64,000 bases of DNA from Streptomyces sp. NBC_01241 (GTDB taxonomy: Bacteria; Actinomycetota; Actinomycetes; Streptomycetales; Streptomycetaceae): positions 6,544,501 to 6,608,500 of the forward strand of contig NZ_CP108494.1 of NCBI RefSeq assembly GCF_041435435.1. Reading direction: 5' to 3'. Each line of letters begins with the position of its first letter. The stretch's first letter is position 1. The notes beneath the pieces were generated by a model. That model made no database searches. It saw nothing but the letters and a program-made list of their open reading frames with translations, and was not told where the DNA came from. Below, piece after piece: positions 8,288 to 16,028 of the stretch. The translations under genes and the position numbers were made by a program.

Positions 8288-9127
8288 TCAGCGGTGCTTC
8301 TTGTGGCGGGGCTGCCTCTGGGGAGGGGGCGGGGCCGGTGCTGACGGTGATGGATCGGGCGGGCCGGTACGCGGAGCGGCTTCGAGGCGCCGCAGATGCT
8401 GGCGACGGTGCTGTTCCGGGGTGACGACGCTCCGGTGGGAGTCGAGGTATCCGAACGTGAGGGCCGGGGTCTGGCCCTCGTCGCGCAGCAGCGGGCCGGG
8501 CTCGGTGAGCGCGGTGACGAATCCGGCGAGCGCGGCGGCCGGAGCGGTTTCGTCGATGGAGGCGTTCCAGATCCACCGATGCCGCCCGTCGGAGAGGGGG
8601 ACGGAGACCTGGACGGTCCAGCGCCAGCGGGGTGTTTCCGAGATGGCGGAGACCCGGGACAGGAGGGCGGTTTCGTCCGGGGACAGGGCGGCCTGCTCTC
8701 TGCCTGCCAGCCGGGACCAGCCCCGGCTGGCAGGGAGGTGCCACAGGTCCGTGTCCGTGGCCGGGTGCGGGGCTGGGCTGTCGAGGGCGTCGGTGAACCC
8801 CGCGATCATCTCGACGGGCGTGTAGCCGCCGAACTGGGCGGACCACATGCGGTTCTCGGCCGGGTGGATCCGCCACCAGGCGCTGTGTGCGTCGGGTTGG
8901 GGCTCCAGCGTGAGGTGCAGGCGGTGGTCGGGGCTCTCCAGCAGGACGTGCGGGAAGCCGGGCACCGAGTGGTTGCTCCAGCCGGACGAGAGTAGGTGCT
9001 CGGTCACATGCCGGGGATCGCCCCCGCCGGCCAGGTGCCGCGGCGAGACCTCGTCCAGCCAGCGGACGGTGTTGACGCGATGCAGGATGGGGCCGTTGGC
9101 GCGGGAGTAGAAGCGTTCGTGGCTCAC
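8288..9127 (-). CDS. DUF317 protein
   Basis: 279 residues from GTG 9127, overlapping the upstream stop. The first domain starts VSPRHLAGGGDPRHVTEHLLSSGW and ends GGYTPVEMIAGFTDAL. The second runs from DLWHLPASRGW to WIWNASIDETAPAAALAGFVTALTEP. The tail is Pro/Arg-rich (QPRHKKHR). It pairs tightly with the DUF317 gene upstream (GTGA overlap) and the two differ well beyond recent duplication. Confidence 0.88.
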   Translation of the reverse strand: MSHERFYSRANGPILHRVNTVRWLDEVSPRHLAGGGDPRHVTEHLLSSGWSNHSVPGFPHVLLESPDHRLHLTLEPQPDAHSAWWRIHPAENRMWSAQFGGYTPVEMIAGFTDALDSPAPHPATDTDLWHLPASRGWSRLAGREQAALSPDETALLSRVSAISETPRWRWTVQVSVPLSDGRHRWIWNASIDETAPAAALAGFVTALTEPGPLLRDEGQTPALTFGYLDSHRSVVTPEQHRRQHLRRLEAAPRTGPPDPSPSAPAPPPPQRQPRHKKHR

Positions 9128-9930
9128 CGCGTCCGTCCGGCCTTGGCGTACGGGCGTGCTCCGGGGCCTTGAGGGCGCGCCTTGTTGGTGGCGAAAGCGT
9201 TGCTGGCCCAGGTGGCGGCGCGGGCCGCGGTGATCCGGGCCTGTTGCCAGGCGCTGAGCTGCGAGGGCAGCACGGACACGGAGGTGGTGCGGATCTTCTG
9301 GGAGGGCGGCACGTGGCCTAGGGGCCGCATCACCGGCTGCGGATCGGCGAGTGCGGTGCTGAACGCCTGTACGAGATGCATCGGTGTGGTCGGCGTGAAC
9401 ACGGCCTCCCACACCCGGCCGTGTTCATTGCGGGCGCCCGCCCACCAGTGCGCCTGTCCGGGAGCGGACTGGTGAAAGCGGACGAACGCATCTCCGTCGG
9501 GGCTGCGCGCGGTGAAGTGCTGTCCTCGGTCGGCTTCCCAGCCCTGTTGCTGGAGGGGTTCCCACACGTTGGGGGCGTGCGCGGATCGGGGCCGGGTGAG
9601 CGCGTCGGTGACGCCGGCGACGATCTCGACGGGGACCTGGCGGCCGAGGGTGGCGTGCCATGCCTCCTGCGTCGCGGTCTGCTTCCCGCTGATGGTCCAG
9701 CCGCCGGGCTGGGTGAACGGGTCATATCCGATGCGCACGGACTTGTCGGGGCTGTCGAAGACGGCCGGTCCGCCGTTCTTGGACCTGTCCTTCCACCCGG
9801 AGGCGCGCAGGAACTCGGTGACGTAGCGCACGTCGCCGCCGCCGGCGAGGTGGCGGGGCTCGACGAGGTAGTGCTGCTGGGGCTGCTGACTGGTGGGGCC
9901 CCAGCCGGCCCACTGCTGGTTCTTCTTCAC
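9124..9930 (-). CDS. DUF317 protein
   Basis: 268 residues from GTG 9930, overlapping the upstream stop. It shows the family pattern VEPRHLAGGGDVRYVTEFLRASGWKD, a middle part ending RQVPVEIVAGVTDAL, a second domain with VWEPLQQQGWEAD, and VFTPTTPMHLVQAFSTALADPQP. The basic C-terminal tail is typical of these copies and could bind nucleic acid (inference). Confidence 0.88.
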   Translation of the reverse strand: MKKNQQWAGWGPTSQQPQQHYLVEPRHLAGGGDVRYVTEFLRASGWKDRSKNGGPAVFDSPDKSVRIGYDPFTQPGGWTISGKQTATQEAWHATLGRQVPVEIVAGVTDALTRPRSAHAPNVWEPLQQQGWEADRGQHFTARSPDGDAFVRFHQSAPGQAHWWAGARNEHGRVWEAVFTPTTPMHLVQAFSTALADPQPVMRPLGHVPPSQKIRTTSVSVLPSQLSAWQQARITAARAATWASNAFATNKARPQGPGARPYAKAGRTR

Positions 9931-10316
9931 CGGCGCCGCCTGATGACCATCGCGGACGCGACCGGCGCAGCGGTCGGCCTGCTGGAGGGGGCGGTGGGCT
10001 TGGCCACCTGCTTGATCGTGCCGGTGTGTTCGGCGAGGTCGCCGCCCACGCTGTCGAGTTCGTTGGCGGCGCGGCCGAGGGCCAGCCAGACCTCGGGGGG
10101 CAGGACGCCGTGCTCGGAGTGGACCTTCGCGAAACGCGATCCGGTTGCGACGAGTTGGGTGACCTCGCCGAGGATGCCGGTGTCGTAGTCGAGGACGCCT
10201 GCCAGGATCTGGGCCGCCTCGTGCGGCGGCGCCAGGGCGAGGAGGCGACGGAGCTGGCCGAGCTGCCCGGCGATGGCTTCAGCCAGTTGTACGGAAGGGA
10301 GGTTCGAGTCGGTCAT
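9927..10316 (-). CDS. Small helical accessory protein
   Basis: 129 residues from ATG 10316. Same architecture as the 7890-8240 product: an N-terminal helix, LAGVLDYDTGILGEVTQLVATG, then a helix with LGRAANELDSVGGDLAEH, and a basic tail ending IRRRR. It overlaps the following DUF317 gene by 4 nt. Function unknown. Confidence 0.65.
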   Translation of the reverse strand: MTDSNLPSVQLAEAIAGQLGQLRRLLALAPPHEAAQILAGVLDYDTGILGEVTQLVATGSRFAKVHSEHGVLPPEVWLALGRAANELDSVGGDLAEHTGTIKQVAKPTAPSSRPTAAPVASAMVIRRRR

Positions 10317-10346
10317 GGGCCTCCTGAACAGGGCGGTTCGGGGGTG

Positions 10347-10568
10347 TTAGTCGTGGTGTCGGAGGCGGTAGCTGTCGACGAGGAGGAGAGCGTCACGGCG
10401 GCGGGCTTCGTCGAGTGCCGCCTCGGGGCGTCCGCCGGCCAGCGGGATGGTGCGTTCACCGCTGCCGACGGTCACGGCGCGCAGGTATCGGCGGAACAGA
10501 GCGGTGGCCAAGCGGGGTTTGCGGCTGGTGCTGATGGGCGGTGGTGTGCGGTCGGGTTCGTCGGTGAC
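10347..10568 (-). CDS. Short basic protein, non-canonical start likely
   Basis: The clearly coding part reads TDEPDRTPPPISTSRKPRL followed by ALFRRYLRAVTVGSGERTIPLAG and ends SYRLRHHD, about 73 residues. No ATG, GTG or TTG lies at its natural beginning. A GTC at 10568 follows AGGAG at 5 nt, giving (M)TDEPDR. The alternative GTG 10649 has no ribosome binding site and would make the protein read through a strong hairpin (10592-10617). Function unknown. Confidence 0.5.
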   Translation of the reverse strand, partial: VTDEPDRTPPPISTSRKPRLATALFRRYLRAVTVGSGERTIPLAGGRPEAALDEARRRDALLLVDSYRLRHHD

Positions 10569-10591
10569 GGGGGCTCCTGGTGAGGGCGGGT

Positions 10592-10617
10592 GCCGGCCCC
10601 GGAGGTACGGGGCCGGC
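10592..10617. other. Hairpin between two small genes
   Basis: A perfect 9-bp inverted repeat, GCCGGCCCC and GGGGCCGGC, with an 8-nt loop. It lies after the stop of the 10699-11103 gene and 24 nt before the GTC start of the next one. It lacks a T-run, so it is either a weak intrinsic terminator or an RNA structure that tunes the downstream gene. Confidence 0.5.
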
Positions 10618-10698
10618 GTGGTCGAGGGGCCAGCGGGTACGGCGCGCACGCGCAGAGCGCGGTGCGGAGGCCGGAGCATGCTCCTGGTGCTGGTCGTC

Positions 10699-11103
10699 TC
10701 ACCGGCGGCGGGTGCCTGGCGGACGCTCGGTGGTCCGGGCTGCGGCCACGGCCGGCGGCGGTGCCGGGACGTTCTGGTTGCGCATCGCCGTGGCGGCGTC
10801 GGTGTAGGCGGCGAAGTCCCAGACGTCATCGGTGATGTGGACCATGTATCCGGCCTTGTGCAGCCAGGGCACCGCATGGGTGGCGAGCTGCTTCTTCGCG
10901 GCCTCGTCGAGGTGGCCGGGCGCTTCGTGCCAGATGTAGACCGGCCCGGCGATGGCCAGAGTCTGGCGTTCGAAACCGAGGCGGTCGAGCAGGGTCAGGA
11001 GCTGTTCGGGTGCTCCGGTTGGGGTGTCGGCGTGGACGGTGTCGGTCAGGGCCTTGCGGTAGATCGTGACGTCGGTGCCTTCGTCGTCGGCACGGTTTCC
11101 CAC
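10699..11103 (-). CDS. AGF-type small domain protein
   Basis: 134 residues from GTG 11103 (AGGAG upstream). The core EQLLTLLDRLGFERQ...YIWHEAP...AAKKQLATHAVPWLHKAGYMVHITDD aligns with the repeated 75-residue domain seen at 11466, 12927, 19043, 21915 and 22268: helix, (A/T)GF, a YRLP-like strand, a helix, then GY.V..D. The tail is Pro/Ala/Arg-rich. Function unknown. Confidence 0.62.
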   Translation of the reverse strand: MGNRADDEGTDVTIYRKALTDTVHADTPTGAPEQLLTLLDRLGFERQTLAIAGPVYIWHEAPGHLDEAAKKQLATHAVPWLHKAGYMVHITDDVWDFAAYTDAATAMRNQNVPAPPPAVAAARTTERPPGTRRR

Positions 11104-11129
11104 GTGAGGGTGGCTCCTACGGGTCGTGG

Positions 11130-11465
11130 CTATCGCCGTCGCGCAGACGGCGCGGCCGAGGGGGCTGGAGGGGGGACGGTCTTTCCGAGAGCGGCGGCCG
11201 ACGGGGTGTGCCGGGCGGCCTGGTTGCAGATCTGCTTGATCCGCCGGGCGTGGTTCGACAGGTTGCTGGTGATCTCCATCAGCCGGTCCGCCGGTCCTTC
11301 ATCGAGGCCGGCTTCGCGGCGCTCGCCCCACGTCGCCCATGTGGAGATCAGGAACTGCACCAGCTGCGGGAGCAGCCCCTCCTCCGGGGCGGCGATCTCT
11401 GCCAGGACGGCGGCGACGTCTTGGTCGGTCTCGGCGGCACGGGCGCGCTCGGCGAGTCGGTCGAG
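11130..11465 (-). pseudogene. Helical domain cut off from its N-terminus by an in-frame TAA
   Basis: This segment follows the TAA at 11466-11468 in the same frame. It reads LDRLAERARAAETDQDVAAVLAEIAAPEEGLLPQL and on through NLSNHARRIKQICNQ. The nearest canonical start, GTG 11360, falls in the middle of a helix. The 12927/12571 gene pair has the same two-domain order with a frameshift at the matching place. The ancestral gene was therefore probably one protein spanning 11130-11789. It may be expressed only as a fragment, by reinitiation or by readthrough. Confidence 0.55.
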
Positions 11466-11789
11466 TTAGCGGCGGGCAGCCTGCCGGTCGCCGTCGGGAG
11501 CGGCCAGGGTGTTCAGGGAGGGGTCGAGACGGACGCTGTACCCGGCGAGAAGCAGGGCGTGGGCTGCGGCCGTGGCGCCATGGCGCTGGTGCTCGACCGG
11601 CATGTGGTGCGGGAGGCGGTGGTAGTCGCGGCCGGCCCTCGGGGCTGAGTGGAAACCGCCGGCGGTCTGCAGGAAGCCCGCCGCACGGGGGTCGCCGCCG
11701 ATCGCGACGACCAGCTGGGTACGCGGGTCGCGGGTGATGGTGACGTAGTCCAGGGCGAAGAAGGTCGGTTCGTCGTCGCGGCGCGTCAT
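11466..11789 (-). CDS. AGF-type domain, N-terminal half of a split gene
   Basis: 107 residues from ATG 11789, which overlaps the upstream stop (ATGA). Core: VAIGGDPRAAGFLQTAGGFHSAP...DYHRLPHHMPVEHQRHGATAAAHALLLAGYSVRLD, the repeated accessory domain of this window. It ends at TAA directly before an in-frame helical domain (11130-11465) that paralogues suggest was once fused to it. Confidence 0.65.
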   Translation of the reverse strand: MTRRDDEPTFFALDYVTITRDPRTQLVVAIGGDPRAAGFLQTAGGFHSAPRAGRDYHRLPHHMPVEHQRHGATAAAHALLLAGYSVRLDPSLNTLAAPDGDRQAARR

Positions 11790-12541
11790 CGGCTTCGGTG
11801 CGGTGTGGCGACCGTCGGGGTCGGCGGCACGACCGAGGCGGTATCCAGTGCCGGCCGGGCCTGCGGGTGCCGCAGGACGACGCCGATGCCCAGTTCGTCA
11901 AGGCGGGCCCCGGCGGCTCGTGCGGAGGCGGCCTGGTGGGCGGTGTCGTCACCGGACAGGACGAGGACGTCGCGGGCCGGGTCGAAAGTGAAGCCGTTGT
12001 CCGTCAGGGCCCGAGCGATGTCGGCGCGGTCGGGCTTGTCGACGACGAGCGAGCCGTCAGACCAGGTCATGACCACGCGCTGCGGGTCGGCCGGCGGCAG
12101 CGCCAGCCGGTCGGCGTTGCCGCACACCTGGGCGAGCGCCACGTAGTACCGGGGCAGCAGGTCGACGGTGACGTCCTCGGCGGCACTGAACGGATCGGCG
12201 TCGACCGCGAGACCGTCGGGCTCGCGTACGCCGCGGAATGCCTCCTCCGGTGCGTCGTCGGGGGCCATGGCGGCGATGAGGTATCCCTCGCCGCGGCCCG
12301 GCTGCTCGGCGACGAAGAGGCGGGTGCCGTCATGTCGGTGCAGCACGGCGCAGTGGTCCACATTGCGTTTGGCCAGGGCGTCGGCGACGTCATTCATGTC
12401 CCACACGCGGTCGGTGAGGACGTGGTGGATGTTGAGGCCGCCACGGTCCGGGTGGTACGTGCTGGTCCAGTCGCCGGGCAGTTCGCCGGCCAGGACGGCT
12501 GCGAACGAGCCGAGGCCGGTGTCGGGGGTGGGGTCGTGCAT
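11786..12541 (-). CDS. Accessory protein related to the 20849 and 22738 genes
   Basis: 251 residues from ATG 12541 (GAGGAG just upstream; TTG 12556 is possible but has no binding site). The first part, FAAVLAGELPGDWTSTYHPDRGG, then DGTRLFVAEQPGRGEGYLIAAMAPDD and LLPRYYVALAQV, matches the order in the 27125, 20849 and 22738 products (LPG.W, DGT.L...RP....YL, PA.AA..LLP.Y). A C-terminal alpha/beta segment follows (VVMTWSDGSLVVDKPDRADIARALTDNGFTF). Function unknown. Confidence 0.65.
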   Translation of the reverse strand: MHDPTPDTGLGSFAAVLAGELPGDWTSTYHPDRGGLNIHHVLTDRVWDMNDVADALAKRNVDHCAVLHRHDGTRLFVAEQPGRGEGYLIAAMAPDDAPEEAFRGVREPDGLAVDADPFSAAEDVTVDLLPRYYVALAQVCGNADRLALPPADPQRVVMTWSDGSLVVDKPDRADIARALTDNGFTFDPARDVLVLSGDDTAHQAASARAAGARLDELGIGVVLRHPQARPALDTASVVPPTPTVATPHRSR

Positions 12542-12570
12542 GGTCTCCTCAGACAAGGAAGGGAGCGGGG

Positions 12571-12969
12571 TCAGTGCCGGGGGCGTGCTGCGGGGGCGGG
12601 TGCGGCAGGCGGTGCGACAGGGCTGGTGGCCAGGCGCGGTGGAGGCGGCGGGCAGGCGCAGACGGCGGATGCTTCGCGTTCGTCCGGTCCGACCTCGGCG
12701 GCGCAGGCGCGGCGCTGGGGATGGTCCTGGTGCCGGTCGGCGAGGTCGTTGCGCATGTGGGTGAGGTCGGACCAGATGACGCCGAGCCGGTGCTCGACGA
12801 GGTACTGCAGCCGCTTGGCGGTGTGCGGATCCTGGGCCTGGCCGAGGTCGGAATAGAACGCGGCAGCCGCGGTGAGGACCTCGCCGAGGGCGATGAGCAC
12901 GCCGTCGTGGGAGGCCGTCAGCTCGGTCAGTACGTCGGAGACCTCGCCGCTGGTGGTGGCTTCGTGGAT
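12571..12969 (-). pseudogene. Helical domain split off by a frameshift
   Basis: The frame reads IHEATTSGEVSDVLTELTASHDGVLIALGEVLTAAAAFYSDLG and on to a Pro/Ala tail. It overlaps the end of the 12927-13283 gene, and adding or removing one base near 12970 would join the two as one protein (SQVAHLAN then IHEATTSGEVSDVL). A start at GTG 12900 is possible but lies inside a helix. The same domain order is interrupted by a stop at 11466. Confidence 0.55.
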
Positions 12970-13283
12970 CTGTTCGCGAGGTGCGCGACCTGTGATCCGG
13001 GCGGCAGGTAGTGCGGCTCGCGCGATTCGGTGTCGAAGGCTTCGTCGGCCTCGACGTGGTATCTGACGGCGCGGAGTCGGGCGACGGCGCGGATGGCGAG
13101 ACGCTTCTCCTCCTCTGCGTCGAGGGCGACGGGCAGGCGGTGGTAGGTCTCGTGGAGGCGGACGACGGGGACGAAGCCGGTGCGTTGCAGAATGCTGTGG
13201 GCTTCGGGATCGCCGCCGCGGGCTAGGACCTCCCCGGAGTGCTCGTCGCGCCCCAGGGTCAGGGAGCGGTCGGCAAGGGCCAA
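12927..13283 (-). CDS. AGF-type domain, N-terminal half of a split gene
   Basis: 118 residues from TTG 13283. Core: DPEAHSILQRTGFVPVVRLHETYHRLPVALDAEEEKRLAIRAVARLRAVRYHVEAD, the repeated accessory domain. The last 15 residues (STKPPPAARSPTY) are an out-of-frame reading of the next domain, which indicates a frameshift after SQVAHLAN. Confidence 0.65.
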   Translation of the reverse strand: MALADRSLTLGRDEHSGEVLARGGDPEAHSILQRTGFVPVVRLHETYHRLPVALDAEEEKRLAIRAVARLRAVRYHVEADEAFDTESREPHYLPPGSQVAHLANRSTKPPPAARSPTY

Positions 13284-13304
13284 GTACGGGGTCTTTCTGA
13301 CGGG

Positions 13305-14201
13305 TCAGCGGGCAAGGCGGGCGCTGGGCGGGACGGGGGCTGCCGCTGCCCGGTACGGCGGGGGTGTCGGTCGCGCCGGGGCGGTGGGCAGGGCTGCGGC
13401 GGTGGCGTCGAGATCCTGCTGGATTCCGTGCAGGCGGTGGGCAATCAACTCCAGCTGATGCGCGCTGCCTTGGGACTGAGCCTGCGGGAGACGGCCGAGG
13501 CGATGAGCCGCGTGCTCGACGAGGCCGCGGACGATGGAGAGCGGTCCGGTGTTCTCGTCGGCGAGTTGCCCCAGCAGCTCGGCGAGTTGCGTGGTGGCGT
13601 CAGCCGCGTCGGCCTGCGGGGTGGCGCGCCGGGCGAACCGGGCGGCCGAATCCGGGTCAGGGCCTCCGGTCCGGGGCGAGATGAGGTCCAGCTCGGTCTC
13701 GATGCGTCGGCTCTCGGCGGCCAGGAGCGCGAGAAGCCGATGTGGCTGCGCTGTCCATGTGTCGTCCGGCCGGATGAGGTTGGCGAGCAGATCGAGGCGT
13801 CCGGGCTGTGCCTGAAGGGCGATCCAGCGGCAGCCCTGATCGTCGCCGGGGCGCTGGATGCCGGCGGTGCGGGCGATCCGGTGGGCGATCTCAGACCACT
13901 CGGGTCCGGTGAGGTCGCGGTCGGCGGGGGCCAGGCGCACGTCCGCGTGCCAGATGGCGCGCCGGTCGCCGTTCGGGCTGGCGGCGAAGGGGTGCTGCCA
14001 GGTGGGGTCGGCCAGGTGCTCGGCCCACTCGGCGGACGTCCAGATCTGCTGTTCGTCGAAGGGGGTGTAGTAGTCCAGCCCCGGCCAGTGGGCGACCACC
14101 GTGTGGTCGGTCAGGCCCTCCTGGCCGCTGACTTGGCGGCCGAGGGCTTCGGCGAGCGGCTCGTTGGGGCTGAGGTCGCGCGGGTTGACGCGGATGATCA
14201 T
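13305..14201 (-). CDS. Relaxase-like protein lacking catalytic histidines
   Basis: 298 residues from ATG 14201 (ATGA overlap). Residues around 100-165 (IWHADVRLAPADRDLTGPEWSEIAHRIARTAGIQ, then CRWIALQAQPGRLDLLANLIRPDD) align over about 65 residues with the relaxase at 58118 (VWHLSVRAAPEDPILTDEQWADIARRMVAATGIA, then CRWAAVRHADDHIHIVATVVREDG). The relaxase's HADDHIH metal site is replaced by QAQPGRLD. It also lacks the long C-terminal region and instead ends in the helical DEN.TG domain found in the small accessory proteins. It is probably not a nickase; a structural or regulatory relaxosome part is an inference. Confidence 0.72.
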   Translation of the reverse strand: MIIRVNPRDLSPNEPLAEALGRQVSGQEGLTDHTVVAHWPGLDYYTPFDEQQIWTSAEWAEHLADPTWQHPFAASPNGDRRAIWHADVRLAPADRDLTGPEWSEIAHRIARTAGIQRPGDDQGCRWIALQAQPGRLDLLANLIRPDDTWTAQPHRLLALLAAESRRIETELDLISPRTGGPDPDSAARFARRATPQADAADATTQLAELLGQLADENTGPLSIVRGLVEHAAHRLGRLPQAQSQGSAHQLELIAHRLHGIQQDLDATAAALPTAPARPTPPPYRAAAAPVPPSARLAR

Positions 14202-14974
14202 GGGGTGGGGTCCGGACGGTTGTGGATGAGGCGGGTCAGGTCGTGTGCGGCGGTGATGAGGAGGCGTTCGCGTACCAGGTCGGCGTGGACGGCCAGCTCT
14301 CCGGGTGGAAGGAGTTCCAGCGCCCAGTTGATCGCCGTGTGCGCCTGGCGGTAGTTGCCGTGGGCGCGATACGCCGATGCCTTGCGGAACTGGGCGACCG
14401 GATCGTTGCTGCCGTGGTCCGGCAGCCGGTCCACGAGGGCGAGCAGCGAGGCTGCCCGGTCGGGCAGCATGCCGCCGAGCCATACCCCGTGCAGCAGGAC
14501 GTGCAGCGTCTTGGGGTGATCCGAGGCGGTGGAGAGAACCCGCTCCATCACCTCCAGCCCGTCGGAACGGGACTGTCCCAGGCGGGCGAAGGCGTACAGC
14601 GCCCAGGTGTAGGGGTCCGCGTTCAGTACGCTCAACGGCACCTGGTTCGCCAGGGTCTCGATGGAGCGGCACCGGAAGTCATTGCGAAGACCGGTCAGGT
14701 AGAGGTGCCGATACGTCCGCTGGACGACCGGGTCGGGCCCCGCGTCGGTGACGTGTTCGGCAGTGAGCAGCACGAGCGGACTCTTCCCGGCGGCGCGGGC
14801 CTGCCACGCGACATCGGCGCAGATGTCGGCCGACTCCTGCCAGGTCGCCTCCAGTTCGCCGAGCGCCTCGGCCAGGCGCGTCGGCCACTGAGAGCCGGAG
14901 ATCGTCTCGATGGCGATCGACACTGCGCGTGCCAGAGCGGTGAGGCGCTCCGGGCTTGGCAGCGACTGCGTCAC
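14198..14974 (-). CDS. TPR-like helical protein
   Basis: 258 residues from GTG 14974, overlapping the upstream stop. The whole chain is helical, with repeat-like segments (DPYTWALYAFARLGQSRSDGLEVMERVL, FRKASAYRAHGNYRQAHTAINWALELLPPGE) that look like degenerate tetratricopeptide helices used in protein binding. No signal or membrane segment. It is translationally coupled to the relaxase-like gene downstream. Confidence 0.6.
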   Translation of the reverse strand: MTQSLPSPERLTALARAVSIAIETISGSQWPTRLAEALGELEATWQESADICADVAWQARAAGKSPLVLLTAEHVTDAGPDPVVQRTYRHLYLTGLRNDFRCRSIETLANQVPLSVLNADPYTWALYAFARLGQSRSDGLEVMERVLSTASDHPKTLHVLLHGVWLGGMLPDRAASLLALVDRLPDHGSNDPVAQFRKASAYRAHGNYRQAHTAINWALELLPPGELAVHADLVRERLLITAAHDLTRLIHNRPDPTP

Positions 14975-15387
14975 TTCCCGCCCCGGGCGTCGGCGACGTG
15001 CACCACCTGGTTGAGGTGGGTGACCGAGTACCAGCCGCAGTCGATGTCCTCCTCGGCGCCGGCCAGGCGCGGCACCAGGTACGTGCGCAGGGCTTGCTGG
15101 TAGATGAGGCAGTCGGGGCACCTGCTGGAGAGGTGGACGAGGTAGCGCGGGTGCGCGGTGACGTAGGTGCGCTCGCCTCCGGACGGGTCGAACAGGCGCC
15201 AGCCGTCCTCGTCGGTCGGGGTGTGCCACGAGGGGGTGACGACCTTGTAGGCATCGCCCCACAGTTCGCTTCCGGCGACGCCCTTGAGGATCACGACCTG
15301 GTTGCCGGGCCGGAAGTGGGCGTGGGTGATGTCGCGTTCGGGGGTGACGATGTCACCTGGGGCATGCGGGTGGCGGGAAACGGGCAC
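14971..15387 (-). CDS. Hypothetical protein with a CxxC pair
   Basis: 138 residues from GTG 15387. Mixed beta-rich protein (HAHFRPGNQVVILKGVAGSELWGDAYKVVTPSWHTPTDEDGW) with a single SSRCPDCLIYQQAL motif that could bind a metal together with other residues. It is the first gene after the palindromic element at 15449-15473 (62 nt upstream), so it probably begins a transcript running through 14198 and 13305. Confidence 0.62.
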   Translation of the reverse strand: MPVSRHPHAPGDIVTPERDITHAHFRPGNQVVILKGVAGSELWGDAYKVVTPSWHTPTDEDGWRLFDPSGGERTYVTAHPRYLVHLSSRCPDCLIYQQALRTYLVPRLAGAEEDIDCGWYSVTHLNQVVHVADARGGK

Positions 15388-15448
15388 AGCAGGAGGTTCC
15401 TTCCACGAGGTGCGCGGGGAGGCGGTGGGAGGAACAAGGATCCGGACG

Positions 15449-15473
15449 ATCCCCGGTTTCGGTAACCGGGGAT
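15449..15473 (-). promoter_or_regulatory. Directional palindrome, candidate operator or promoter element
   Basis: Read on the minus strand, it has arms ATCCCCGGTT and AACCGGGGAT around spacer ACCGA. The same arms, spacer and orientation relative to the downstream gene occur at 41490-41514. The copy at 37511-37535 has a degenerate left arm. Conservation continues past the right arm (T.CGGA, then CTTGTT at two sites). The distance to the start codon is 62 nt here and at 37598. It lies in an intergenic gap, which supports a regulatory role. Confidence 0.7.
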
Positions 15474-15496
15474 CGTCGGGTATATGCCCCCACGTT

Positions 15497-15994
15497 CTAC
15501 CGGAACGGATTCTCGGTACCGATGTCGTCGGACGTTGCGGCTTCAAGGAGTTCGGGCAGGTCAGAGCCCTCGGCGTCGCGCTGGTCTATCCACCAGCCCG
15601 CCCGAGTGACGGTGCGGATCTTGTCTTCCAGGACGGCCCAGTCGGCCTCGTCCCAGGTGCCCTCGCTCACCAGCGCGCCGTACGCGGCGGTGACGAGCTG
15701 ATGGCGGGAGCGCTCGCCCCAGGCGAGGGCCTTCTCAGGTCCTTCGAGCGGCGGCATGTCGAACTGCTCGGCCCACTCGCGGGCAGCCTGCTGCTCCTCG
15801 GCGCGCTTGGCGGTGAGCCAGGCTTCCTTGGATTCCGTGTCGGAGTCCCGGGCGGCCTTCCAGCAGTCGGTGCAGTCGCGGCCTTCGAGCCAGCGGGCGA
15901 ATCCGGCGCGCCGGTCGGCGCGACGGTCGGACAGGTTGTGCGTGACTTCGTGTCCACAGCTGTGGACAATTTTCCAGGTCGTTCGGACTGCCAC
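15497..15994 (-). CDS. Zinc-ribbon-like small protein
   Basis: 165 residues from GTG 15994. The N-terminus reads WKIVHSCGHEVTHNLSDRRADRRAGFARWLEGRDCTDCWKAARD. The CGH and CTDC pairs are spaced like a small zinc-binding fold, and a charged helical C-terminal half follows. Similar small proteins occur on Streptomyces conjugative elements. The role is unknown. Confidence 0.65.
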   Translation of the reverse strand: MAVRTTWKIVHSCGHEVTHNLSDRRADRRAGFARWLEGRDCTDCWKAARDSDTESKEAWLTAKRAEEQQAAREWAEQFDMPPLEGPEKALAWGERSRHQLVTAAYGALVSEGTWDEADWAVLEDKIRTVTRAGWWIDQRDAEGSDLPELLEAATSDDIGTENPFR

Positions 15995-16028
15995 GTGGTT
16001 GTTCCTGCTTTCTGTCTTCTGCGTCGTC

